Notes: generated by a model from the letters alone, not told the origin. A DNA stretch of 47,214 bases from Oscillatoriales cyanobacterium Centralia_MAG_596 (GCA_021323955.1 JAJPKC010000462.1:1-47214); one strand, 5' to 3'; shown: positions 1 to 9,172, counted from the stretch's first letter. Made by a program: numbers and translations.

Positions 1-133
1 GGATCTTAAAATCAATGCGACCAGTGGCGTGAAGGTGAATGACGCTACAGTGGTCAGGGCTAATGTTGAAGCTGACAATGGGATCATTCATGTGATCGAT
101 ACGGTCTTGCTGCCGCCGGGAGTCAGCGTGTAG
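1..133 (+). CDS. Fasciclin (FAS1) domain protein, C-terminal fragment (5' end outside window)
   Basis: Open frame from base 2 reads [43 protein letters not shown], the typical FAS1 C-terminal motif (NGxIHVIDxVLLP). Confidence 0.85.
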   Translation, partial: DLKINATSGVKVNDATVVRANVEADNGIIHVIDTVLLPPGVSV

Positions 134-335
134 CGACTATGGATGAGTGATGCATGACGGGTGGAGCCTGGGTTGGGGTGAACGATCATTCGTCCTGCCA
201 CAGGCTCTTAGGCTATGAGTGGCACCGTCGTTTGATTTGCGTTGCCACGGCTTTCTGTCTGCAACCCGATGTGCGGCAGGGAGCGGGCTGGGATATTCTT
301 ATTGAAAACCAGGCATTGTAGCGAGGGCCGACACA

Positions 336-560
336 GTGGTGAACCATTCTCCGTTTAATGACGAGATTACTCTGGCAGAGCAGGCAGAGCTGCTGGGAAA
401 ACAGGCGATGAAGTTGGGGCTAATTCCTAGTTTTGCGGTTCATCACTTTCCGGATAGCTGGCAGTTTTACATTCCTGACTTTCATAATAGTGAGCCGCTG
501 ACGCCAGAAGAGGCCTATCTCACGTTTAAAAAGAAAATTGACGCCGTCAGAACGGCGTGA
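336..560 (+). CDS. Small conserved-looking hypothetical protein (74 aa)
   Basis: Complete ORF (MVNHSPFNDEITLAEQAELLGKQAMKLG...), plausible composition, not shadowed by a better ORF. Confidence 0.5.
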   Translation: MVNHSPFNDEITLAEQAELLGKQAMKLGLIPSFAVHHFPDSWQFYIPDFHNSEPLTPEEAYLTFKKKIDAVRTA

Positions 561-654
561 TCCGTGATGCGATCGCGGTCATAAGTGGTTCAACAGCAGG
601 AGGACAACCGAGGTTCTTTGTGGGAGATTGGTGGCATTGCGTTGAACAACTCCT

Positions 655-2319
655 ATGGCAAAACCTGTAATCCTGAGCGTTGATGACGACCCGGAGGTTT
701 TACAAGCGGTCGCCCGTGACCTGCGGCGACAGTATGGCGATCGCTTTCGCATCATCCGGGCCGATTCGGGTGCGACGGCGTTGGATACGGTACAGCAGTT
801 GAAACTGCGGAACGAACCCGTGTCGCTCTTTATCGTGGATCAGCGGATGCCTCACATGAGCGGTGTCGAGTTCTTGGAACAGGCGATCGCCATTTTTCCC
901 GATGCCAAACGGGCACTGCTAACGGCTTACGCAGACACCGATGCGGCGATCCGTGCCATTAACAGCGCCCGCATTGACTACTATTTGCTGAAACCGTGGG
1001 ATCCACCCGAAGAACGACTGTACCCAGTTCTGGATGATTTACTCGATGACTGGCAGGCAACGACCAGCCCGCCCTTTGAGGGCATTCGCGTGGTCGGCAA
1101 TCGCTGGTCGCCCCAGTCCCACCAGGTCAAAGACTTCCTGGCGCGCAATCAGGTGCCATACCAGTGGCTTGATATCGAACTGGCACCCGAAGCGCAGGAA
1201 CTGGTTGCCTACGCCGAAGCAGACGGGACGCGATCGCTCCCCCTGGTGCTCTTTCCCGATGGCACTCGCCTGGTGCAGCCCTCGAATCTGGATATCGCGG
1301 CCAGAATTGGCCTGCAAACGCAGGCAGAGCGCCCATTTTACGATCTGGTGATTGTTGGGGGCGGGCCAGCCGGACTCGCAGCGGCTGTCTATGGGGCCTC
1401 AGAAGGCCTTACCACGGTCATGATTGAGCGCGAAGCCCCTGGTGGACAGGCCGGGTCGAGTTCTCGCATCGAAAACTATTTGGGCTTTCCCGTGGGGCTG
1501 AGTGGTGCCGATCTGGCACGGCGGGCGGTGACTCAGGCGCGGCGCTTTGGGGTAGAAATTCTCACGCCGCAGGAGGTCTGTGGGGTGAGAATCCAAGACT
1601 CTTACCGCATTGTCGAACTGTGCGACGGCAGCGAGTTGAGCTGCCATGTCCTGCTGATTGCTACGGGTGTCTCCTACCGAAAGCTGGATGTGCCGGGAAT
1701 GGACGCATTAACAGGCGCGGGGGTCTATTACGGGGCCGCCATGACCGAAGCGATCGCCTGCGGTGGCGAAGATATCTACATTGTGGGTGGGGCTAATTCG
1801 GCGGGACAGGCGGCGATGTACTTCTCGAAATACGCCCGTCGCGTGGTGATGCTGGTGCGGGGGCCATCGCTCACGGCCAGCATGTCGCAGTACCTCATTG
1901 ACCAGATCGCCTCAGTTGACAACATTCAGGTCTGTACAGGCTGTAGCGTGGTTGAGGTCAAGGGCACCGAACACCTGGAGTCGATCGTCATTGCCAATGC
2001 GACGACCGGCACGAAGGAAACCGTACCCGCAAAATCGCTGTTTATTTTCATTGGTGCCAGTCCCTGTACCGACTGGTTGGACGGTGTGGTTGAGCGCGAC
2101 AAACAGGGCTTTATTCTGACCGGCACCGACCTGCTGCGCGATCGCGATCGCCCCCGTGGCTGGACACTGGAGCGCGATCCATTCCTGCTGGAAACCAGCG
2201 TGCCCGGTATCTTTGCGGCGGGTGATGTGCGCTTTGGGTCGGTCAAACGTGTGGCATCTGGCGTGGGTGAGGGGTCGATCGCCGTTCAGTTTATCCACCG
2301 CTATCTCAGCAAGGTGTAA
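655..2319 (+). CDS. Fused response regulator / glutaredoxin-like / thioredoxin-reductase-like FAD oxidoreductase
   Basis: REC motifs (SVDDDPEV, FIVDQRMPHMSG, LLTAYAD, LLKPW); central Grx-like segment; TrxR-like FAD motif DLVIVGGGPAGLAAAVYG, second Rossmann VGGANSAGQAA, C-term GDVRFGSVKRVASGVGEG. Confidence 0.92.
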   Translation: MAKPVILSVDDDPEVLQAVARDLRRQYGDRFRIIRADSGATALDTVQQLKLRNEPVSLFIVDQRMPHMSGVEFLEQAIAIFPDAKRALLTAYADTDAAIRAINSARIDYYLLKPWDPPEERLYPVLDDLLDDWQATTSPPFEGIRVVGNRWSPQSHQVKDFLARNQVPYQWLDIELAPEAQELVAYAEADGTRSLPLVLFPDGTRLVQPSNLDIAARIGLQTQAERPFYDLVIVGGGPAGLAAAVYGASEGLTTVMIEREAPGGQAGSSSRIENYLGFPVGLSGADLARRAVTQARRFGVEILTPQEVCGVRIQDSYRIVELCDGSELSCHVLLIATGVSYRKLDVPGMDALTGAGVYYGAAMTEAIACGGEDIYIVGGANSAGQAAMYFSKYARRVVMLVRGPSLTASMSQYLIDQIASVDNIQVCTGCSVVEVKGTEHLESIVIANATTGTKETVPAKSLFIFIGASPCTDWLDGVVERDKQGFILTGTDLLRDRDRPRGWTLERDPFLLETSVPGIFAAGDVRFGSVKRVASGVGEGSIAVQFIHRYLSKV

Positions 2320-2321
2320 TC

Positions 2322-3722
2322 ATGCTTCATAACCCTAAAGAGGAATTGCTCTTCCCAACCCTCTCGGAGGAAGAGCTTGAGCGCTTACAGGCCCACGGAC
2401 AGGAGTTGTCGCTCACGGATGGTGAGGCAATTTTTCACGAAGGTGACCCGACCTACCAGTTCTACGTGGTACTTGAAGGCGAGGTACGCGTGACCAAAGT
2501 GGTGAATGGGGATGTCCAGATTCTCGCCATTCACGAGCGTGGGCAGTTTACGGGCGAACTATCGATGCTGACGGGTGCTCCGGCACTGGCAACAGCGCGA
2601 TCGTGCGGTGCCAGTCGGGTGCTGGCAATCGATCCTGACACCTTCAAGCAGATTCTCGCGGAGTGTTCCCAGGGGGCATCGGTCATCCTGGCGGCAATGG
2701 CGGGGCGGGCACGCGAAGTCGAGTTTCAGATGCAGCAGCAGGAGAAGCTGGCGGCGCTGGGCAGACTGTCGGCGGGCCTTGCCCACGAGTTAAACAACCC
2801 GGCAGCAGCGGGCAACCGGGCGGCTCAGCAGTTGCGTGACGCGATCGCGGCAATCCAGACCCGCCTGCTGAAACTCTGCGAAGATCTCTTCCCCGCCAGT
2901 CAGCGTCAGGCGCTCGTGACACTGCAGCAGGATGCCCTGGGCTATCTTGCGGCGGCACCCCGTCTTGCGCCATTGGATCAGAGCGATCGCGAGGATGCCC
3001 TGACTGACTGGCTGGATGATCATGCGATCGCCGATGGGTGGAAGCTCGCTCCCACCCTGGTCTCTGGTGGTATCAACGCCACTCAACTGGATAAACTCGC
3101 GCCGCAGCTAACGCCCGATGCTCTGGCTGAAGGCCTTTCCTGGTTGGCGGAAACGCTGACCCTGGCAGGGCTGGTGAACGAGGTTGAGCAAAGCACCAGT
3201 CGCATTGCGCAATTAGTCAAAGCGATCAAATCCTACTCCTACATGGATCAGGCTGCCCTGAAGGACATTGATCTACACGAAGGGCTGGAGAATACGCTGA
3301 CGATCCTCAACCACAAGCTGAAATACGGCATCACGGTTCATCGTGAGTATGACCCCGCTGTGCCACGCATTTGTGCCTACGGCAGTGAACTCAACCAGGT
3401 GTGGACAAACCTGATCGATAATGCGGTCTATGCGATGGGCGGTAAGGGGGACTTAACGGTGCGCACGACGATCGACCATGACCAGGTTCTGGTTGCGATC
3501 GCTGACACCGGCACGGGCATTCCACCAGACATCCAGTCCCGCATCTTCGAACCGTTCTTTACGACCAAGGGGGTTGGTGAAGGCTCTGGCCTTGGGCTGG
3601 ATATCGTGCGCCGTATAATTGTCAACCGTCATCACGGTGACATCCGCGTGACATCCAAACCCGGTGAAACCTGCTTTCAGATCTGGCTGCCCATCCAACC
3701 ACCGGCCACGAATCAGGGATGA
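2322..3722 (+). CDS. Histidine kinase with N-terminal cyclic-nucleotide-binding-like (CAP_ED) domain
   Basis: Cupin-like cNMP domain (FHEGDPTYQFYVVLEGEVRV...GQFTGELSMLTG), H-box GLAHELNNPAAAGNRAA, N-box NLIDNAVYAMGG, G-boxes ADTGTGIP and GEGSGLGLDIV. Starts 3 bp after the upstream stop. Confidence 0.92.
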   Translation: MLHNPKEELLFPTLSEEELERLQAHGQELSLTDGEAIFHEGDPTYQFYVVLEGEVRVTKVVNGDVQILAIHERGQFTGELSMLTGAPALATARSCGASRVLAIDPDTFKQILAECSQGASVILAAMAGRAREVEFQMQQQEKLAALGRLSAGLAHELNNPAAAGNRAAQQLRDAIAAIQTRLLKLCEDLFPASQRQALVTLQQDALGYLAAAPRLAPLDQSDREDALTDWLDDHAIADGWKLAPTLVSGGINATQLDKLAPQLTPDALAEGLSWLAETLTLAGLVNEVEQSTSRIAQLVKAIKSYSYMDQAALKDIDLHEGLENTLTILNHKLKYGITVHREYDPAVPRICAYGSELNQVWTNLIDNAVYAMGGKGDLTVRTTIDHDQVLVAIADTGTGIPPDIQSRIFEPFFTTKGVGEGSGLGLDIVRRIIVNRHHGDIRVTSKPGETCFQIWLPIQPPATNQG

Positions 3723-6700
3723 GTGTGGGAGCTCGGTTCGGGTGTCACGGCAAAGGTGAGAACCGTTTCATCCACTCCTTTTAGCTTTAAAGGGCTGAAT
3801 TTGGTGATCTCGTCTTGCTCCAGATAGTCGGCAACGGCTGCCGACACCAAAATACAGTCAGGTTCCGCTGCCTCCTGAATCCGAGAGGCAATGTTCACAC
3901 TGGGACCGATCGCGGTGTAGTCCGATCGCTCGGCACCGCCAAACATGCCCACGACTGCGGTTCCCTGATGAATGCCGCAGCGGAACTGCACCTGACTGAT
4001 GCCTTGCTTCTGCCAGCGCTCGTTGAGTCTGTGCAGCGATCGCTGCATTTGACGGGCTGCTGCAATGGCACGGCGTACCTGCTCATTGGGCGTCATTTCC
4101 TCCGGCGAGCCAAACAGCGCCAGAATCGCGTCGCCCATAAATTTGTCTACGGTGCCGCCGTTGTCAAACACGGCACGGGTCATTTCTGCCAGATATTCAT
4201 TCAGCAGTTCGGCGACCCGGCGCGATCGCAGCGTGTTGGACAGTTGCGTAAAGCCAATGATATCGCTAAACAACACCGTCACCATACGCGGTTCAGGACG
4301 CAGATCCAGCACCAGATCGCCCCGAGCGGCTCGCTGCACCAGCGATGGCGGCAAAAATCGTTTCAACACTGATTCCGTCAGGTACGTGTTGAGTTCGGCA
4401 ACCCGCTGTTCGTTGGCCTTGAGTGCCAGCAGGTTACGCACTTCGGCCAGCAGTTCGCGATCGCTAAACGGTTTGGACAAATAAGCATCCGCGCCCTGCT
4501 CCACGCCTTCAATGCGGGTATCTTCATCCGCTTTTGCCGTCAGGAGAATGATCGGAATTCCCTTCAGGTCTTCGTTCTCTCGAATCATGCGGATCATGTC
4601 CAGACCCGACACCATGGGCATCATCAAGTCACTCACGATCAGCTGTGGACGATGGACTTGGGCCGTTTGAAATCCTTCCGAGCCGTTGCGCGCCGTCCAC
4701 ACGTGGTACCCTTGTTCGCGCAAAATGCCCGAAACATAGGTCCGTAGGTCTGGGTTGTCGTCCACAATGAGAATTCGAGCCGCATCCGATTTTACGAGTG
4801 GTGGAGCGATCATGCTGTCCCCTACGCTGGGTTCGTCCTGTAGCTCCATCTCGACATCAGCGAGTTCTACCAGGGCTCGACTGGGCTGCACTTCGGCTTG
4901 AATTTCAATCAACTGCTGAGGGGGGAGATGCGCCACCCCAGTTTGCAGCCAGACCGTAAAGGTCGTGCCCGTGCCATAGGTGGACTCCACCGAGATTTGT
5001 CCGCCGTGCAGTTCTACCAGTTCCTTGACCAGTGCGAGTCCCAGTCCGCTACCCTCATAGCTGCGATTGGCGGATCCCTCTGCCTGCCGGAAACGCTCAA
5101 ACAGGTGCGGCATCTGATCGGGACGAATGCCAATACCCGTGTCACTGACTTTCAGTAAGCAGTGATCACCCGCTGGTTCCAGCGTCGCTGTGATGTTGCC
5201 ATGCTCAGGTGTGAACTTCATGGCATTCGACAGCAGGTTGTACAACACCTTGTCGAATTTCTCCAGGTCTAAGTAAACCTGGGGACAGGTGGCCAGATGC
5301 GTTGTGAGGGTGATCCCCTTCTTCTCACAGTAGGGACGAAACGAATCGACCGTTTGACTGACGAAGTCCACCAAATCGCACGGGCGAAAGCTTGGCTGCA
5401 TCCGTCCAGCATCCAGCCGCTGGAGGTCGAGCAGTTGGTTGACCAGCCGCAGCAATCGACGTGAGTTGCGCAACGCGATCGCCGACTGCTCATAGGTTAA
5501 TCCCTGATTCTGGGCGATCGCCGACTCCAGTGGCCCAATCATGAGCGTTAGCGGCGTGCGAAATTCGTGGGAGATGTTTTGGAAGAACTCCGTTTTCTGC
5601 TGGTCTAGTTCCAGCAGTTGCTCTGCCTGTTGGCGAGTTTTCTGGTAGAGACGAGACTGGTGCACCGCGATCGCCGCCTGTACGGCCACGGCCTGCGCCA
5701 GCTCAATCTCCGATGACAGCCAGCGGCGGGGCTGGCGGTTTTGTCGGAGCGAGATGCTGCCAATAATCTGCCCATCCAAAATCAGCGGCACGACCAGCAA
5801 GGCCCGAGCCGGATTGCGAAACGGTTGTTCAGACACCGTCATCTCTGTGTCCTGGGTCAAATCATTGAGCACCACCGGTTGCTGGGTGAGGAGCAGTTGC
5901 TTCAGCACCGGATTGCCCTCGATCGGCACGGTGGACTGGGGCAATGGGCGCGCGATCGTCTCTCCCGTCAGCGGACGTGAAGAGGGACTGTACACAGGGT
6001 TGTTTACGGCGGCGGGATGCGTCGGCGCGTGGACACCAGGTACAGAAGTGGTCGCCCAGCCGGCATGGGCGGCATCGTGCAGTCCAACCAACTGAACAAA
6101 CTCATCCTCCCGCGTCCACAGCGATAGGGCGCACCCATCGGCATGGAGCGCTTGCCCAAGCTGTTGCGTAATAGCGGCAAAAATCTCCTGGGGATCAAGA
6201 CTGGAACGAATGGCAGTGGTAATCGTGTTGATCAATGCCTCACGCTTTGCCAGTGCCCGCACCTGCTCGTAAGTGCGCGCCTGAAACAGCGCGAGGGCGG
6301 CCTGGTCTGCCACCATGGTGAGTAGCTGAACTTCATCCTCCTGCCAGGTGCGAAGTTCACCGCACTGGTGGAGCGCCAATACGGCCATTAGCTCTTGCTG
6401 ACAGACCAGAGGCACGATCAGGCTGGAGCGGATGCCCGTGTCGATGTACATCTGCCGTCGCTGCTGCACGTCGCGATCGCTCCCCTGGAGTCGATCGTCC
6501 GTCTCTACGTCCTGAATCACAGCGACTTTGTGGGTCTGCCAAACGGTTTGGGCCAGCGTGGATTTCAGTTTGCCGAGTTCCTGCCCCTCTGGGACGGTCG
6601 CCTGTTCGTTCACATACACAAACCAATCGTCATCCATACGCCCATCCTGGAATGGGCGGACGACGCAGCTGCTCACTTCCAGAACCTGACCGACGGTTTC

Positions 6701-7207
6701 ACCAATTGTGTGCAGGATCTGACGATAGCTGAGGTCACTCCGAATCGTGCTGGTAACGGCATTGAGCAGCGATTCCTGACGGAGCGATCGGCGCAGTTCG
6801 CGGGTTCTGGCCTTTAGCAAATTGTGGGTATCGACTGCCTGCCGGACGACTCCTTTCAGCTCATTGTCATCCCAGGGCTTTGTGACGTACTTAAAGACTT
6901 TACCCGCGTTGATGGCTTCAACCAAGTCTTCAACGTCGGTGTACCCGGTGAGGATAATGCGGATCGTGTCGGGGTACTGGGTCGCGGTTAAGCTCAAAAA
7001 CTCCGTCCCGCTCATCAACGGCATCCGCTGATCGGAAATAATGACCGCGATATCGCCTTCCTTCGCCAGGATGTCAAGGGCGATCGGTCCATTTTCGGCC
7101 TTTAAGACCTTAAACTCACGATGAAACGTGCGGTACAGCAAGTCTAAATTGTCTGGTTCATCATCGACGACCAGCAGTTTTGGCTTGTTGTGCGGTTGAA
7201 CTTTCAT
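3713..7207 (-). CDS. Hybrid signalling protein REC-GAF-GAF-HisKA-HATPase-REC-class III adenylate/guanylate cyclase
   Basis: N-term REC (VVDDEPDN/SDQRMPLMSG/KPWDD), two GAF-like regions, HK (NISHEFRTPLTLMIGPL, DTGIGI, GSGLGLALVKELVELHGG), second REC (IVDDNPDL/SDLMMPMVSG/LSKPFSD), cyclase (VLFSDIIGFTQLSN, VDKFMGDAILALFG, SDYTAIGPSVNIASR). Confidence 0.93.
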   Translation of the reverse strand: MKVQPHNKPKLLVVDDEPDNLDLLYRTFHREFKVLKAENGPIALDILAKEGDIAVIISDQRMPLMSGTEFLSLTATQYPDTIRIILTGYTDVEDLVEAINAGKVFKYVTKPWDDNELKGVVRQAVDTHNLLKARTRELRRSLRQESLLNAVTSTIRSDLSYRQILHTIGETVGQVLEVSSCVVRPFQDGRMDDDWFVYVNEQATVPEGQELGKLKSTLAQTVWQTHKVAVIQDVETDDRLQGSDRDVQQRRQMYIDTGIRSSLIVPLVCQQELMAVLALHQCGELRTWQEDEVQLLTMVADQAALALFQARTYEQVRALAKREALINTITTAIRSSLDPQEIFAAITQQLGQALHADGCALSLWTREDEFVQLVGLHDAAHAGWATTSVPGVHAPTHPAAVNNPVYSPSSRPLTGETIARPLPQSTVPIEGNPVLKQLLLTQQPVVLNDLTQDTEMTVSEQPFRNPARALLVVPLILDGQIIGSISLRQNRQPRRWLSSEIELAQAVAVQAAIAVHQSRLYQKTRQQAEQLLELDQQKTEFFQNISHEFRTPLTLMIGPLESAIAQNQGLTYEQSAIALRNSRRLLRLVNQLLDLQRLDAGRMQPSFRPCDLVDFVSQTVDSFRPYCEKKGITLTTHLATCPQVYLDLEKFDKVLYNLLSNAMKFTPEHGNITATLEPAGDHCLLKVSDTGIGIRPDQMPHLFERFRQAEGSANRSYEGSGLGLALVKELVELHGGQISVESTYGTGTTFTVWLQTGVAHLPPQQLIEIQAEVQPSRALVELADVEMELQDEPSVGDSMIAPPLVKSDAARILIVDDNPDLRTYVSGILREQGYHVWTARNGSEGFQTAQVHRPQLIVSDLMMPMVSGLDMIRMIRENEDLKGIPIILLTAKADEDTRIEGVEQGADAYLSKPFSDRELLAEVRNLLALKANEQRVAELNTYLTESVLKRFLPPSLVQRAARGDLVLDLRPEPRMVTVLFSDIIGFTQLSNTLRSRRVAELLNEYLAEMTRAVFDNGGTVDKFMGDAILALFGSPEEMTPNEQVRRAIAAARQMQRSLHRLNERWQKQGISQVQFRCGIHQGTAVVGMFGGAERSDYTAIGPSVNIASRIQEAAEPDCILVSAAVADYLEQDEITKFSPLKLKGVDETVLTFAVTPEPSSHTHP

Positions 7208-7643
7208 GCACCGCTCTCCGGCTGTGAAGGCAGTTGAATAAGCAATTGTTGAGATGCATAGAAGCGTGGCAGCGCTAGTCTTGAAGCCCCCTGCTGACTA
7301 AGTTGATGCTCGTGTAGCACTGTATGTCGTCTACTGCTAATTGGTTCCTGCATGCCACTACTAAATTCAAAGGGATCACATCAATCAATATTGCTGTTCA
7401 TGTTGGTTACCTCAGTCCTGGTCTTACCGCAGTCCCGGTCTGAAGTCCGCGGGTCTGAACATCAATATGGCTTAGCGCTGGACGAAGTGCTAGGCACGGT
7501 CCAACAGGGCAGCGCATCAAAGCGATTGGAGCTGTTGTCATACTCAAACGTAAGCCCTGTTCAACCCATTGATTAACCTTCACTAAGGTTGCCCCCAGTC
7601 ACACATTGTCTAACTCCCACTCTTAACCTTCCCCGATAACGTT

Positions 7644-7675
7644 ACTGCAATGAACCGAAACTGCAATGAACCGAA
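7644..7675. repeat. Perfect 16-bp tandem duplication (ACTGCAATGAACCGAA x2)
   Basis: Read directly from sequence. Confidence 0.95.
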
Positions 7676-7718
7676 ACGTTGTCAATCCTGACCTGTCGAT
7701 CGAGCGGTGTCACTCCAC

Positions 7719-7739
7719 GCTGAGCTAGTAGCGCTCAGC
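7719..7739. repeat. Inverted repeat GCTGAGC-tagtagc-GCTCAGC
   Basis: Perfect 7-bp arms read from sequence. Confidence 0.8.
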
Positions 7740-7745
7740 CCGGTC

Positions 7746-7781
7746 GATTGGCTGCCATCCGTGGATTGGCCACCATCCGTG
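7746..7781. repeat. 18-bp tandem duplication with two mismatches (GATTGGCTGCCATCCGTG / GATTGGCCACCATCCGTG)
   Basis: Read directly from sequence. Confidence 0.95.
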
Positions 7782-7847
7782 TGATCAAGCGATACTGCTG
7801 CTTAACCGTACGCGGTCTGCACCCGAGATTTGCGGTTTAACGTCTAC

Positions 7848-7875
7848 CTTGAGCCTGCGGTCTTGAGCCTGCGGT
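7848..7875. repeat. Perfect 14-bp tandem duplication (CTTGAGCCTGCGGT x2)
   Basis: Read directly from sequence. Confidence 0.95.
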
Positions 7876-7900
7876 AACGACTGAAAGTGGAGCGCGATTG

Positions 7901-7928
7901 TTCGCTGCTGATCATTCGCTGCTGATCC
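7901..7928. repeat. 14-bp tandem duplication (TTCGCTGCTGATCA / TTCGCTGCTGATCC)
   Basis: Read directly from sequence. Confidence 0.95.
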
Positions 7929-8608
7929 TTATGTTAGAAGCGATCGCTGACGAACGCGATCGCACAGCCTTTATCGGGATACATTAACTGACTGAAACGT
8001 TTGATCAGCAGGTGCTACGGGAACAGTCCTTCTCTCACCGCCCGTAGAGCACGATCATGCTGTGAGGCTGGTCAGAGACTATAACACTGGGAGCCTTGCT
8101 CCACGATGTAAAATCAATGACCATGTGACAGCGCTTGTGCGACACCAGCGGTGCTCGTTATCAGCCCTAATGGGAGCACCTCGCCTCAATCCTAAGCGTA
8201 CGGCTCCATCCGTACAGCATTCTTTAAGCTCAACGACGATGCACCTCTGTATCATGCTAGTTTTTCTAGCACAATTTTTCTACCTGTTCTGATATCTACG
8301 ATGCGACAAATGGCGATCCGCACAGATTTGAATGCTAGACACCTATGCCTGTAGTCCACACAGGCCGTCATGCCTGTGACTCTTGGCCCAACCGCTGAAT
8401 GGCGAAATTAGCCAAACAGATCAGGCATAATGTAAAAATGCAGGATGATTGATAAGCCAAAACCACCTGATTGCTTTGTTGACATAATTTATCGGTTTAA
8501 TTCTGTTTAATTTGTGTCATTTCTGCGATTGGGGTCTATAACAATATTCGACATTTCATTTAGCTTTTATCAATCCTTTGTCCCTTCCGCCTGGAGTTTT
8601 CCCTGATC

Positions 8609-9172
8609 ATGCGGTGTCCCTTCTGCCAATATACTGACAACCGTGTTCTCGAATCGCGCTCCGCGGAAGCAGGCCAGAGTGTGCGGCGACGACGGGAATG
8701 TTTGCGGTGCGAACGCCGTTTCACGACCTACGAACGCATTGAATTTGTACCAATTACTGTCATTAAACGCGATGGCGATCGCGAGTCCTTCGATCGGTTC
8801 AAGCTTTTACGCGGTATTGTTCGCGCCTGCGAAAAAACTGGGGTTTCCTCGGTGCAGCTCGAAAACCTGGTTGACGAAATCGAAACCGAATTACAGCAGC
8901 GAGCCGTTCGCGAAGTTCATAGTTACGAAATCGGCGAATTAGTGCTGCAAAGTCTACGCCACCTCAGCGAAGTTGCTTACATCCGATTTGCCTCGGTCTA
9001 CCGCAAATTTCAGGGTATTAATGATTTTGTCAATACGCTGCACCATCTGCGCAGTGACGGTACCCCTGACCAGGCAGAATTAGGTCTGACATTAATCGAT
9101 AGTGATCAGCTCAACGGTACGACAAACGAGGCAATCCTTTCGCCGTCACAGTCCCCCTCTTCGAGACATTAG
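8609..9172 (+). CDS. nrdR: Transcriptional repressor NrdR
   Basis: [40 protein letters not shown] zinc ribbon plus ATP-cone ([27 protein letters not shown]). Confidence 0.96.
   Translation: MRCPFCQYTDNRVLESRSAEAGQSVRRRRECLRCERRFTTYERIEFVPITVIKRDGDRESFDRFKLLRGIVRACEKTGVSSVQLENLVDEIETELQQRAVREVHSYEIGELVLQSLRHLSEVAYIRFASVYRKFQGINDFVNTLHHLRSDGTPDQAELGLTLIDSDQLNGTTNEAILSPSQSPSSRH

Noticed and set aside
655-2319. Active thioredoxin reductase (trxB)
   Set aside because: CATC-type active site is absent and the Grx CPxC is SPQS, so the enzymatic name is not supported.
3815-4372. 185-aa + strand ORF inside the hybrid kinase/cyclase gene
   Set aside because: Antisense shadow of a motif-rich CDS; no recognisable domain.
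7352-7576. 74-aa ORF in the 7.2-8.6 kb gap
   Set aside because: Overlaps degenerate repeats, no conserved-looking sequence; treated as non-coding.
8062-8292. 76-aa ORF before nrdR
   Set aside because: Unconvincing composition; only the last 17 residues are hydrophobic, mentioned separately as low-interest.
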